A stretch of 64,000 nt of DNA, from positions 17,710,854 through 17,774,853 of the forward strand of contig NC_045147.1 in the NCBI RefSeq assembly GCF_008831285.2, in the 5' to 3' direction. The notes beneath the pieces were generated by a model. The model searched no databases. It was given only the letters and a program-made list of their open reading frames with translations, and was not told where the DNA came from. Positions 13,201 through 27,944 of the stretch are shown here, piece after piece. The DNA is from Nymphaea colorata. Lineage: Eukaryota; Streptophyta; Magnoliopsida; Nymphaeales; Nymphaeaceae. The stretch's first letter is position 1; every line of letters begins with the position of its first letter. Both the position numbers and the translations under genes were made by a program.

Positions 13201-13506
13201 TGTTAGAACAGCAACGTTCTCCAAAGATCAATTAACATAATTGGTCTCTCCTCAACAAGGAAATTGGGCAATAGTCACAAACCAACGTTCTAAGTTATTT
13301 ATGTAAGTGCCTCACTCTCTCCTCCCTTCCTTAATACTTTCTTGATGTATAAGGACATGATTGATTGTATTGACAAAATAATGATCAAAATAAAAAACGT
13401 GGGTTTTCTCTTGTTCGTGGATGTACGCTGAACCACGTAAACCACGTAAAACTGGTGTCCCCTTTCTCTCTATCGTCTTCCTCTTTGATTAAATCCTAGT
13501 TTATCA
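13201..13506 (+). repeat. 3' LTR of the copia element
   Basis: A 306-bp direct repeat of the 5' LTR with about 6 percent substitution between them. It is followed by the target duplication AAACT at 13507-13511. Confidence 0.95.
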
Positions 13507-13511
13507 AAACT

Positions 13512-15840
13512 CCAATATGAAGAACACAGAGCAAGATTTTAGGACAATGGTGGATCATCCCCAACAGCAGAAACCAGAACTCGTAGACAGAATGTGAGTA
13601 CAACTGTTCATCCAATGGATGCCAGTTTTTATCCCCCAAAAGGGGGAAAATGATAGAAATAGAGAAACTGGATGCCGGTTCCAACTAAAGGAAATGGTAC
13701 TCCTCTTACTGCTCCACTTAGTTGTATATGACTTTCTTCGTAATCACAGCCACGCTATGATAAGGACCCATACTGGTAACTTCCAAGCCTGGCCCTTCAA
13801 CAATAGCTTGTCAATAGTAAAGGTCTCCTCATGCAGCTATGGTTGGAATTCTAAGGTATGGTCGTTCCGTTGTTGCTGCCAAATTCAAGAGACATTCCAA
13901 TGGATTTCTGTTTTATGAAACCGAGCGTCTAAATCCACTTTTGGAGCTGATTCCTACCACTGCAGCAAAGGTGACAATTCTCTGCGGGAGTTCTTATTGG
14001 GGAGAAACCAAAAGGTGCAGAAGACTTACATCTTTGTGGATTTCTTAGGAAATTTAATAAACACTTGATATGCACATATAATAAGCCCCTGAAGAAAGCA
14101 ATAGCAACCACTTAACGACCTCAGACAATAAGAACACAATAAGAGAACAATAGCAAACCATAAAGAGAGATCAAATAAAGGAAAAAACACGTTACTGCAA
14201 GAAATCTACTATGTAAAACCGAGTACAATAGGTCTTCTCAAGCTTTCAAACTTAAAGAACCATCACTCTCTTTACATACAAGAACCTCACTTTACTTTTG
14301 CTGGTGCAAGAAGCTCTCTCTCTCTCTCTTACGGACCTAGAAGCATGTAAAGGACTTGAAAGACAAAAGTTCTCGCCCCATTTGAAAAACAGAAACATGA
14401 GTTTAAATTTCCAACTTAAATAAAATATAGACAAGTTTAATTCTCCCTAGTCAAACTAAGTCTGGAAAAAAAGACATCGGGCGAGAACTTTTGTGTTCGG
14501 GCGGGTAACGGTATCGGGCCCAACTTGGGCCCTGAAAAAAAAGACATCGGGCTGGCCATCGATAACAGTTTCTTAATATATATTTTATTATTATATATAT
14601 AATTATAAGATTTTTATTACAATTTTTAATATTTATATATTATTTTATATTAAAATATATATTTTATAATGTAATCGAGGCAGGGCCAAGCCTGGGATTT
14701 CAGTGTCGGGCCAGCCCAAGCCCGACTTCTTATCGGGCCCGGCTGGCCCGATGCTCAAGCTTAGGTCAAACCCCATATTCGACTTCCTATAACAAAGAGA
14801 ACCAAAGATAAATGGATTCTCCCAAATGAGGATGCATCAAGATCCAACAGTTTCCATGGAAGAAGTGGTTCAATAGATTGTTCTTTCTGGCTGGCTTTCT
14901 CTTCATCTTGATTTGCACTCTTTGTCAATGAATATGATTTGGATCAGATAAGTGACCGAATTGCTTGAACATAATTGGATGTAAAAAATTTAAAATAGGT
15001 TTCAAATTTAACAAGTCACATTTGATGGAATTCATATTTAAATAAACACCTTATCAGATTCAAATTAAGGTCAAATCTAGTTTTAAATAAATATCCTATA
15101 GGCGATGCCTATAGAGCCAGTTTTTGGCATACTGCAATGTGCTTGAGATTCGGTTTAAGTAGGATTCAGATTGAGATGAGAAATTAAAAATTGGATCCAT
15201 ATCTTAAATTCTAATTTAGATATGGCATAGAAATTTTCTTCATTATGTATTCGAATCCAAATGCTACTTAAAAATTCGAAAAAAATAAATGTGGTTAAAA
15301 ATACATCTAATTCAAATGCTTCCATTGAGGGGCAATGGTTCTTCCTAAACCCTTCTTTGGAAGGTCCGCCCAACAATAGCTTACTATGTAAACAAGCAAA
15401 CCAATTAAAACAGGAGGTCAACATCGACAGTCTTATTTTTAGGCCCTTTTTTTTTTGCTTTTTCCTTTTTTGCAGAATTCATCAATCTTCATCCAGATGA
15501 GCAGATAATTGTTGAGAAGTGGAAAAAAGAAAAAAAAAAAAGTAGGTGAAAATGTGACAAGAAAAGTGTTGAAAGAAAAACCACTCCCAAAAATAGTATT
15601 GTTTTGAATCGATAAATGTTAATAAATATCCAAATATTTGTCTACAAAAAAAAGTTGAATTAAAACTTCGTGTTTCTTTCATGAGTTATTATTTTTGTTA
15701 TACCTGGAATTTATTTTTCGAAATATTTATTAAACGACTTTTATTGGTATTATCTTGTAACTAAGTTATTGATAATATTGAAAAATTTAGGCGTTTCTCT
15801 ATCAGGGGTAATGAAACGTACTAAAGCACCAATAGGTTCC
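13512..15840. other. intergenic, no gene recognised
   Basis: No protein domain was recognised. The stretch 13.5-14.1 kb, just outside the copia insertion, has mixed composition and short frames but no family resemblance. The region 14.46-14.75 kb is a GGCCCG-rich repeat, listed separately. The region 14.94-15.3 kb has degenerate TTGGATCC/ATTCGAATCC-type words typical of old repeats. Confidence 0.5.
14460..14755. repeat. CGGGC-rich repeat with AT core, unclassified
   Basis: Two GC-rich arms built on ATCGGGC and GGCCCG words flank an almost pure A/T core (about 14570-14665). The left arm repeats AAAGACATCGGGC at about 14470 and 14540. The right arm carries the opposite-sense words GGCCAGCCC, AAGCCCGAC and CTGGCCCGAT, so the two ends can pair. 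This looks like a small non-autonomous DNA element, but no target duplication was found. Confidence 0.4.
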
Positions 15841-16281
15841 TAACACAACACGAACTCAACAATGTCCTTCCAATCTCTTTCTCTCCTCCCATAAAATCTT
15901 CCCATTTTCTTTGTCCGGGCATTTGCTTCCTACCTTTCCTTCCATCTCTCTCCCTTCTCTGTCTCTAGGGTTTCTGGTAGTGAGAAATTAGGGCATTACC
16001 ATCGTCGGGGGTACGAGTCTTCTAAGGTCTGCTTCCTTAGTTTACGCTGCTTTTGGTTCCCACAGGTAAATCCTCTCTCTCTCTCTCTCGCTTTATCCCT
16101 CTCTCTTGATTACTACTGTCAAGCCGATGGAATTTGCTGCAGTCTTCTGACGATGGTGGCGGAACACCTATGATCGGTGAAAGTGCAGGGAAATTATTGA
16201 CCGCGTGAGGGGTTCGTTTGATGCGGGCGGGGGCGTCTACGACCAGCAGGGCGTTACCGATCGTTTGTTGGAGAAGAGCTG
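15841..16281 (+). other. 5' leader of ARGLU1 with an intron and three uORFs
   Basis: Pyrimidine-rich leader upstream of the ARGLU1 start. A probable 77-bp leader intron runs 16066-16142 (CACAG before GTAAAT, ending TGCTGCAG) and contains a CT tract. After it come three short upstream frames: 16153-16173, 16170-16208 and 16221-16289. The third overlaps the main start codon by 8 nt. The transcription start is not defined by a clear TATA box. Confidence 0.5.
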
Positions 16282-17383
16282 ATGCCTAGAACGATCTCCA
16301 GATCGCCGTCTTATAGACGGAGGCACTCCCCGTCGCCCGTTAGGCACGGCAGCCGGAGAAGCCGGAGAGACCGAAGTCGTTCACCGTATTCTTATTCCCA
16401 TAGCAGGTGGTAGATCTTTGCAGTGCAACCTTCTTCTTTTGTATTTATGAATTTTGGTTTGTTTTTGTTCTCTAATGTTTTTTAAGTTATGCAAGTTGAT
16501 ATGCACAACTATCGAGCAGTAGTTAAAAAGCAAATGTAGAGGAAGCCGTAGCTTTTTCTTTTATTGTCTCCTCTTTGTTGGGATGATTTCTGCGAGTGGT
16601 AGCCGGTCAAAGTTACTTGAAGATGAAATTCTGATTTTGAGGTTGACTGGCCACTATGAGAAGGGACTTTGCGTTGTCTTAAGGTTTATTGTTCGCATCT
16701 TCCTCGGTCAAATGGGTGCACCGTTTTGATATAAACCTAACATCTAGTTGGTCCTTTACTGCTTTCCGTTCCTTTTTTGAAGGGGGAATTTATACTTTAG
16801 AACCATCTGTTTATTCGATAAATAGAACCGGGATATGCATTTGCCCATATCCAGTTTGTTCTTATCTGGTTGATTGGACAGACATTCTGTTAGCGTGTGA
16901 AAGTTTTGCTACTGCATTCTCATTAAGGCAGTCGGCTTCGCGTTTTGCTTTTTTTCTTTTATCTCCTGCGCAAAAAAACTCTGACCTGTTACTCCTGTGC
17001 AATTTTCACTCTTTGCAGACTATAATAGTGTTCTTCGGCTTTGTCGTTTTTTATGATGGGATGAGAAGTTGATATTTGTATGGATTTTGTGGTTTCTGCG
17101 GATGGGTTGACAAGTTGATAACTAGAATGTGTTAGTACCAATAGTTGCCAAAGTGAGGAGCTTCCATGGAATGGCTCTCTATCGACCGCATAGGGAAAAA
17201 ACGAGTGAAATAAATAAGTAAAATAGGTGTCCTTGATGGATTCTTATTTTGTTGGTTCTGAATAGCTTCATTTCAGAGTTAGAATCTGTGACCTGAGTCC
17301 CCTACATGTGCGTATGTCTTCTCATGATTGAAGAGTAACTCCGCAAATTTACTGTTACTCTTATGAGTGGAAACAAGTCTGTT

Positions 17384-17433
<50 letters not shown>

Positions 17434-19552
17434 TGTACATGCACGGTTTTTTTAAATGAAACTGGAAATAAAGCATATGTAGGTTCAGTAGGAGAAGAAT
17501 TTATGTTCCTTCTCATAATGTCAGCTTTCAAAATGCCAAGTGATTGTTTCTGTTTTTTCATCCCACCTCATCTTTTTCTTTTTCCTGCTATAGCATGTGC
17601 AGGAATGCCTCACAACATTAAGTTTCTTCTGATGATTCTTTTATTTCCAGATTCTAATGCTGAATTTCTGTGTAGTCATGTTTTCCCCTCAGCAAATAAC
17701 ATCCAGTACTAGTGCAGTATTGTTAGCGGGATAATATAATGAAGAAAAGAAGACTATGTTGAGTTAGATCCTCGATGCTGGCAAGTATCATCAACTGGGT
17801 TTCTCTGTAATATGTCACCCCAGTCTCGGTGTTTTATCAAAAGGAGATAATTTTTGTGTGGCCTCGGTGAATTGCTGTTGTATAAACTTTACATCCCAGA
17901 GTAGCATTTTGTCATCATGCATCCATGATGACCTCTCAAGAAGAAAAAAAGTTACTCGTATTGCATGCATGAATCTAGTTGTCTGCAATTTTAGCCTATA
18001 AAAACATTCAAGAGAATCATTATAATTTATTTTTCTGGTTGTAATAAAAATGTTAAAATTTAACAACAAAACCAGCAACTGTAGGGGCAAGGGCTATTGA
18101 CAGGAATAGTAAAAAGAGTAATAGATAATGATGATGATGACAACAACAACAACAAACAAGAACAAGAGTCTGCTTTCCATGTCCATGGAGGGCAAGCAGT
18201 TGCTTGCAGATCAATTTCATGGATTCTGATTGATACCTGCTGAGGATTTGCGAAATCTGATGTGATAAAAGATGGAGCACACCATGGTTTGCATAGCATG
18301 GTATAGAGGTAACTGTGTGTGATTTGTTATGAACCAATAGTAGTAGGAGAAGATGTCATGGATGATTTGCTTTAAATTTCTTCACTTTTTTGCATGAGTA
18401 AAGTTATGTGCTAAATTAATCTGATTTCCATACACAGGCATAAAAGCCGTTCTCCTTCTCCGAGACGGCGTATAAGTCGGTCGCCGTCTCTTAGACGACG
18501 TAAAAGTCGTTCACCGACACCAAGGCGGCATAAGAGATATAAGAGTAGGAGTTCCACAAGGTCTCCTATTCGAAATTCTCGAAGCCCAAGCCTTGGTTCA
18601 ATTGAGCGGAAGAATGCAAACGAAAAACTGCGGAAAGAAGAAGAAGAAAAGAAAAGGTATACTCCTATCAAATCCCCATTTGATTGCCAACAAATGATTT
18701 TTGGGATTCTTTGGAATTTGCACTGTCAGGCTGTTGGTGCTAATTGCGGTTTCTGTTGTTAATAGGTATACCTTCTATCATCTTCTGTAGTTTTTGTTTA
18801 ACTTGGAATGATATCTGCAGCTCTCTTTGACTTTTACTGCAATGGATTAAGATTTAAGAGGTTTCTGCAACTGTTTAAACTTTATTCTAATGTTTATCTA
18901 GAATTGTTTTTCATTAGTTTTAATAAAAGAGTTTCTGTATGCTTTACGTTTGATTTACGTATGTCCACTGAAGCCGATGCTCTGATGAAGCTAATTTGAA
19001 CTCCTAATGGGTCACAAGCTGAGCTTGATCCTAGTCAGAAGGTCCACTATGCCAATGGAGAGATCCAAACAGTTGATCTCGCTGTGAAAGTGACATAGAT
19101 GGAGGTAATTAATACACAGAAGGTATAGTCAGTCATGAAAAATGTCAAAAAAGATATGGATATAGGAGTGCTGTTGATTTGATATTATTAATGCGCAGTA
19201 TATATGAGGTTCAATCAGTCTCATTTTGATATTGATTTGACCAATTCTTTCATTTTTAACATTTTCCACTCATTTCTTTGGATATGATCTTTACATCCAT
19301 TGATCTGCAACAAAATGAAGCTTTAGACGTGTATGGAAATTTTATTATATTTTTAAATCAGCAGGTGAACTTTTTGGCTTCTGAAGCTCATTTTACATTT
19401 CCAAGAAATGTGATTTTTGTTTTTTGTGTCCATTTATATGTTTTCAACATGCAGACTGCATTTTCGTAATTGTTTTTTATTAAAAACAGTTAAAAATATA
19501 AGATCTGGTTACACCAGTCCTAAAATGGGACTAGTTTAACACATTTCTTTCC

Positions 19553-19588
<36 letters not shown>

Positions 19589-22500
19589 ACGAAGTTCAAG
19601 CAAAATGGTTTTAGTGTTTGTACATAATTCATTACAATGAAAGACAAAAGAAGTGTTTGTGACCCATAATCCACCAATGCTTACGTTTTTCGTGCCTTTT
19701 CTCTTAATTTCCCTCTGTTAATTTCCCTATTATTACAATATTACTTTCATTGTCATACCAGGGCAAATCACACAGTCAAATTCATGCAAACAGGCACTCC
19801 TGTAATGATAGCAGAGCACAAGATAATAGTAGAGAAAATAAGTTGTAGAGAGAATAACAGTATGGAAAACAAAAATCCCACTATGTGCAAAATGAATAAG
19901 ACAAAAAATAAGCTGGTGTGGTGGTGCCTGTTGGCGCAAAGCAGAAATGATGCAAGGATGGGTTAGAGATGGTTGACAAGGGAAGATGGTGGAAAACTCT
20001 TTGGATTAACTATTAAGCCATTAAGGAAATGATGAAAACTTGAAACATAAAGTTCTTCATATATATATATATATATATATATAAAGCTGTTGGATATGGA
20101 TCTGATCAGCACACATGAAACTGCATAACAAGGGCACCTGGGCCCATATTCTCATATCTATGTGACATAGCGTACAACTTGTTCTACTGTTGGAAAGCAG
20201 GGAACCTGTTATGGTTCCTTCTCTCCTTTAAATATCTTGGTCTCCTTTTCGTAACTTTGGATGTGGAATTTCCTTTTTATTACCAAAAGCAAGTAAAGAT
20301 ATGTCTGTCATTTTCTTTATGTTGATTGTTTTCAGCTGTCAACTGTTTTTTGCTTCCAAAGAGACCTTAGCTTATGTCTATCTCATGCAAAAGTTGTGCT
20401 CATTACGTTGTGCAAGTTCTGTTTTTCATCAAGTTAGGTTCTAAATATGTGTTTCATTTGTTCCAAAAAAAGTTATGCACTTTATTCCCAAATTTTATTT
20501 TCTTGTCAACTGTGATCCGTGTTGGTGCATAATCTCTCTTTAATCAGCATGGACACAATATTGTTGGCAGAGGATGTCGTATGGATGTGTTGGCTGCAAA
20601 TTGGAATACCATGTGTATAAGTAGTTGAAGCAATAAGTAAACAGATACAGAAAATGTGTATACTATCATGTATGTGTATGTGCATGCATGTGTAGGCAAT
20701 TTATACTTAATAGTTTTAATCTATATTTAAGTTTGTATTTCAGAATGGACAATATTAAGCAATCCAGCATGAATATCATATTCAAAAAGCTGCTTCTTCA
20801 ATGATGGCTCAAATCATCATTGTCCACTGGGATTCAGTAAGAGATCAGTTTGAGAGTTTGCAATTTGCAAACCACATAAACAGTGACAAACTTAAAAAAA
20901 AAACTGGAAAGAAAGGGCTGCATCTTAAACATATCAATGAAGTGAGGACGAGATGCTGGTTGCACTTGACATACGTTTGACCATGTCGGGGGAAGTACTG
21001 TGGTGTTCAACTGTGTGTCAACAGATTACAAAACAAGTTTCCATGTGGCATACAGCGTCGTCAGGCATAGTCCACCACACTACTGAATATTGGCAACAGC
21101 CACTGGGTCAGGGACCTGTATGATGACTCCTGGTGGGTTTTGAGGTGGTTATATCGCTTGCTTGTGTTATAGCTTGACTTGACCTTTTAGACCCTTAATT
21201 TTTCATGACTAGTTTCTTGACTTAAGGCTGTTGCCCCCTGAACTTTGGGAATTAATTTGGTGCCACAGACTCTCTAGAAATACTCTCTTCAACAGAATCA
21301 GTTCTACAGTTGTACGGACTATGGGGTCTGGATTTGATCTCTATTACCTATTTACCCAGGCAAATCTCATACCTTGTAAGTGGCTTCCGTTGAAATTATT
21401 GTAGTTCCGAGTGCGAGGATTATTTTGACAAAAAAAATTGAACGTTGGACTGGGTAGGATGAAGTTTTGGTTATTGTCAGTTAAACTAGGTGCAGCCTTA
21501 ACACCCTTTGAGATTCATGAAGATGCAGTTGTCTACATGAATGGAGAATTCTGCATGGTAGATGCTCTGGCACTGGCACTGAGATCATTGGATCATTATG
21601 GAACTTCATTTTATTCAAGAGTAGAGTTTTCTGACCTGTGATGTAGGAAATGGAATATCATATTTCATTTCTTTAAAAGTTGTTAAAATTTTTTTTATCT
21701 CACCATTTCATGTGAGGACTGAAGTATTTCCAGTGTTTAGTTTCACATACCTGCCACAGGTTGCTTGACATTCTTTGCCGCAGGCTTTTCTGAAGGAAGC
21801 TACTGCTATTAATCGCCTTGTTATATTTGATGATGCAATTGGTGCCTCGTTTATCTACTGTTCACCAATTTGAAAATTCATTTGTTTGGATCAAGAATCT
21901 GTTAGAGAGGTATGCCTTAAAAACATTAGCTTGTACTGAGAGTCATGATACTGGAGAGGTTGGTTAATTTTCATGATAGACAGAACTTGTTGAATAAAAG
22001 ATCATTTGTCTCTTTAAAGAAGCTATTCACATGTGTAATGTAGCTTCTGCTGTTAAAGCAACACACTTGCTTAAATTTCACCTTCTTTCTGTCAGGCGTC
22101 AACGAGAAGCAGAGTTAAGATTATTGGAAGAAGAAACTGCTCGGAGAGTGGAAGAAGCTATTCGGAAAAAAGTTGAGGAGAGCTTGAACTCTGAAGAGAT
22201 TAAGCTAGAAATTCAAAGGAGAATAGAAGAAGGCCGAAAGAAATTGCTCGAAGATGTTGCAATACAACTTGAAAAGGAAAAAGAAGCTACTCTAATTGAA
22301 GCAAGGCACAAGGAGGTACTGTGTTTTGATAAACAAGCATCTTATTCCTTGATATTTTTATCTCGGGAAGTTTGCCATAAAGCCATTTCTGCAACAACTT
22401 AAGCGTTTTACCGCCATGAGTGTTTTTAATATACCAATTTGGGGAGCGTTGTGAACAGAAATAAACTCCTAGTTCCTTCCGCCATAATACTATGGTAACA

Positions 22501-22894
22501 TATATTATTGGAATGTTTAGTAGTTGCAAGAAGTATACGGCATTTATGACCATCGCACAAATACCTGTATTCTTATTAGAGCAAGTAGAAGTAAGTATTG
22601 CAGAGCTGATCGTTGATCTTGTGGCAGGAACAAGCTCGAAAGGAGAGGGAAGAACTTGACAGGATGCTGGAAGAGAATCGTAAAAGAGTTGAGGAATCAC
22701 AGAAGAAAGAAGCTCTGGAGCAACAGCAAAAAGAGGAGGAACGATTCAGGGAATTGGAGAGGCTTCAACGGCAAAGGGAAGAGGCCTTGAGGCGGAAGAA
22801 ACTGGAGGAGGAAGAAGAACGAGCGAATCAAATGAAGTTGTTAGGTAAAAATAAATCCCGTCCGAAGCTATCATTTGCCATTGGCTCCAAATGA
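16282..22894 (+). CDS. ARGLU1: ARGLU1 homologue (arginine and glutamate-rich protein 1), 4 exons
   Basis: Nuclear RS-type protein known in animals as a splicing modulator and Mediator-linked coactivator. Exons: 16282-16406, 18438-18656, 22096-22315 and 22628-22894, all with GT-AG introns and matching phases (2, 2, 0), giving 276 residues; the human protein has 273. Residues 1 to about 100 are an Arg/Ser domain with repeated RSPS and SPSPRRR units. From about residue 105 the protein is a charged helical rod rich in Glu, Arg and Lys (EEETARRVEEAIRKKVEE, then ERFRELERLQRQREEALRRK). The C-terminus GKNKSRPKLSFAIGSK matches the diagnostic ARGLU1 ending GKGKSRPKLSFSL. The domain split follows the exons: the RS region is in exons 1-2 and the Glu-rich rod in exons 3-4, with a 3.4-kb intron between. 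Intron 1 (2.0 kb) holds a (CT)n tract at 17389-17430. Confidence 0.93.
16407..18437 (+). other. ARGLU1 intron 1
   Basis: A 2.0-kb intron with GTGGTA donor and TACACAG acceptor. It contains (CT)n at 17389-17430 and a short trinucleotide run of GAT/CAA type at 18128-18155. No independent gene seen. Confidence 0.8.
17389..17430. repeat. microsatellite (CT)n
   Basis: About 21 CT units inside ARGLU1 intron 1. Confidence 0.95.
18657..22095 (+). other. ARGLU1 intron 2 (3.4 kb)
   Basis: The long intron separating the RS and Glu-rich halves, with GTATAC donor and TCTGTCAG acceptor. It holds (AT)n tracts at 19555-19583 and 20058-20083. An isolated frame at 21438-21641 shows no recognisable domain. 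I see no clear transposon ends. Confidence 0.8.
19555..19583. repeat. microsatellite (AT)n
   Basis: TA run in ARGLU1 intron 2; a second of similar size lies at 20058-20083. Confidence 0.95.
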
Positions 22895-25593
<2,699 letters not shown>

Positions 25594-26715
25594 AAGAAAG
25601 AGAAAGTAGAATCTCTTGCTTCTTTCTGTGCCCTTTTTCTCTCTCTCTCTCTAACTTGAGAGCTACCCAGTGCGTACTTTACAATAATGAAATGAGTGAT
25701 GTTTCTCATTAATGGCTTTATTTGATTATTAAATGAGGGTATCTTTACGAGAGCTGGAACGTTAAACACGAAAACCAGAGCAATACAGAACTCTAGGTAA
25801 TTTGCTTTCCATGATGCATTAAATGATTGCATAGGATTGCGAGCGGCAGCAGAACAAGAACATACGCTCATAAACTCCGGATAACTATATATACTTATAC
25901 GCATATCCAGCGAACGATGGTGAGAATGCACTGAGAAGAGTTAGTCCACTAGCTTGCTTTGGCAAAGCGTATGGACTGAAAATTAAAGGTCAAAAGTTCT
26001 AAAACTGGCAAAGTTTTCCTGACATAATCTCGGTATAAGTTTGGCCTGACTTTCAAATTACTAATCTAAAGAAGAGAAGGTTGAAATTTAAGTATTAAAA
26101 CATGAACTAGAATCTTCAGCAAGATTTGTATGTCAAGCCTCTTAGTTTTTCCTTGCAAGGAACAATACAAGCCTATAACAAGGCTATGCTAATTCTATAA
26201 CAAGTCTGTATGAAAGAAACTCCTCTTCTATGTAGAAGTTTCGATATTGCAGACATCATATACGTTTATGTTTGAAAACTATATATACAAGCCTTCTGGC
26301 TTAAGCTTGAGAACAGCTCACGTTGGAACAACGTGCATCCTTCAAGAGCTTGAAGATAGAGGTAATTCAACTTGCTGCTTCCAAATCCAGGTTACTCTTC
26401 AACTTGGCAGCGTGAATGCTGCCGATAGCGATACCAGAGATGAGTTGTTTTACAAAATGATACAGAAATTTTAGCCGTATTCGCCTTGATAGAACAAGAT
26501 TTCAATTTTTCATATCTAGGAAAAAAGTATAACAATAGATCCAAGAATCGAGAGGTAATATATCAAGATTGGAATCTTTCTAGTTCTTTCTCCTGTACAA
26601 TACGTATTGGCTGTTTCGGCTTGGTCATAGGAATGAAACTGATAATGTAGCTTGGGAAAGGTATTTTTTGAGCTCAAATGCAAGAGACATGAGCTCTTGG
26701 TCCATTTCATTTGAC

Positions 26716-26800
26716 ATCCTAGCTGCTGGGGATTCGAACTCTAGACCTCTTGGTTATGAGTGTGTATAGGTGCAATCCACCAATCTTTGTCCATCCAAAG
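26716..26800 (-). repeat. tRNA-derived SINE-like remnant
   Basis: The minus strand reads AACCAAGAGGTCTAGAG followed by TTCGAATCCCC, the B-box and context common to plant tRNA-derived SINEs. A convincing A-box and a tRNA cloverleaf are missing, so this is at best a decayed copy. Confidence 0.3.
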
Positions 26801-27009
26801 CCAGCTTGGTTCTGATGCATGTTTCCTTTGGCCTCTCATTGAAGAAAGACAGAAGATAGATCTGCTAGGCCGTGAAGAAAACGCAATGGGTAAGGCATGA
26901 TGTGGATGGGCCGTTCTTGATCTGCTGGGGTCTGTACTTTGTCAAGCCTTCTATTACCGGAAACTCTCACCTTCTGTTCGATGCCCTCCTCTTTCAAGCC
27001 TTTTTCATG

Positions 27010-27054
<45 letters not shown>
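27010..27054. repeat. compound microsatellite (CT)n(CA)n
   Basis: A CT run passes directly into a CA run. Confidence 0.9.
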
Positions 27055-27440
27055 CCACTCCCACTCTCTTACCGTCTGTAAATCCCAACGTTTACATTAA
27101 GACGCCGCTGGAAACCACGACCTGCCAATAATGAGGTCATGATATAGTTTGTGAGTATCATGATGAATAATTAGCATTTCGTGTACATAAAAGAGGTCTG
27201 GTTCTTTCTTTCCAGCGAGGAAAGATTTAAGTGTTAAAATTTCTATACTTATGGAAGAAGAACGATAAATAAAATATACAAATTTATGATACGTGTGCAT
27301 GGGTGCTTCATCGTGCAGAAATGGCATGCGAGATTGACGTAAACGATTAAACAGATTAGCTCAAAACATTTGTTGATCTGTGTTCCAAAAATAGAGAGTT
27401 GAGCACAGTGTTAGAAGCCCAAAAGAACTTGGGAATGAAA

Positions 27441-27481
27441 GAGAAGAAGAAGAAGAAGAAGAAGAAGAAGAAGAAGAAGAA
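27441..27481. repeat. trinucleotide repeat (GAA)n
   Basis: About 13 GAA units. On the other strand they give a poly-Phe pseudo-frame. Confidence 0.9.
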
Positions 27482-27713
27482 ACGGGGGAAATGCAAGTGG
27501 TAGAACCACCAGAAAATCTCATCAAAATCAGAAGAGGACAAACAAAAAAACAAAGAAACCGAAGCAGTTTGACAAAGATTAATCTCAGAGCATCACAGTT
27601 TATTCAAGCCACAAGAAAATCTATCAAAGGATCGCCAAATGAAAAGCTCTCACCTTAAATCAGACTGCCTTCCCAAGAGAAAGGGGGGAAAGGAAAGTGA
27701 AGGGGATGGATCT

Positions 27714-27808
27714 GTTGAGGGGAATGAAGCCTGGTCCGAGGTCACCTAGGACGTGAGGCATGCACTCGAAACCCACATGCCCTCGAGCCAGACAACAGTC
27801 CCCACAAC
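27714..27808 (-). ncRNA. MIR166: MIR166 hairpin A (downstream copy)
   Basis: MicroRNA precursor on the minus strand. The 3' arm, read 27739 to 27719, is the exact canonical 21-nt plant miR166: it starts TCGGACCAGGCTTCATT and ends CCCC. The 5' arm (about 27803-27783) reads GGGGACTGTTGTCTGGCTCG, the typical miR166 star strand, and pairs with the mature arm. The flanking GTTGTGGGG and CCCCTCAAC extend the stem to about 95 nt in total. miR166 guides cleavage of HD-ZIP class III mRNAs (the REVOLUTA/PHABULOSA group), setting leaf polarity, meristem and vascular patterning. A second hairpin lies upstream at 27945-28040, so both could come from one primary transcript. Overlapping open frames are chance. 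Confidence 0.95.
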
Positions 27809-27944
27809 GTTTTGAGCTCATCCATAGAACACCATGAAGCAAAGTACCAAGAAAATGGCAGGGAAAATCCAAGAGCAGAGACATGAATGACTGAGGCTGA
27901 TAAAGAATTTACAAGCGATGCAGGTGTGGCTAGCCTGAGAAAAA

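Larger units (their letters stand above)
8653..13506 (+). mobile_element. Ty1/copia LTR retrotransposon, decayed copy
   Basis: A whole-length but broken copia element of about 4.85 kb. It is bounded by two LTRs starting TGTTAG and ending ATCA, and flanked by the 5-bp target duplication AAACT (8648-8652 and 13507-13511). A primer-binding-like site similar to the initiator-Met type (TATCAGAGC) follows the left LTR at 8965-8976. Parts appear in copia order: gag (about 9030-9990) with a CCHC-like knuckle near 9860-9910, protease (about 10150-10290, VDSGATDHM), integrase (about 10530-11100, WHQRMGHPS), reverse transcriptase (about 11700-12400, YMDDIVVVG) and RNase H (about 12690-13145). A purine-rich tract precedes the right LTR. 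Integrase before reverse transcriptase sets it apart from gypsy. The coding region is interrupted on the order of ten times, so it is a fossil. The LTRs differ at about 19 of 300 aligned sites, suggesting insertion a few million years ago. Confidence 0.95.

Noticed and set aside
21438-21641. 67-codon frame inside ARGLU1 intron 2
   Set aside because: It looks mildly protein-like but has no domain, no splice-compatible neighbours in ARGLU1, and would insert unrelated sequence into a conserved protein.
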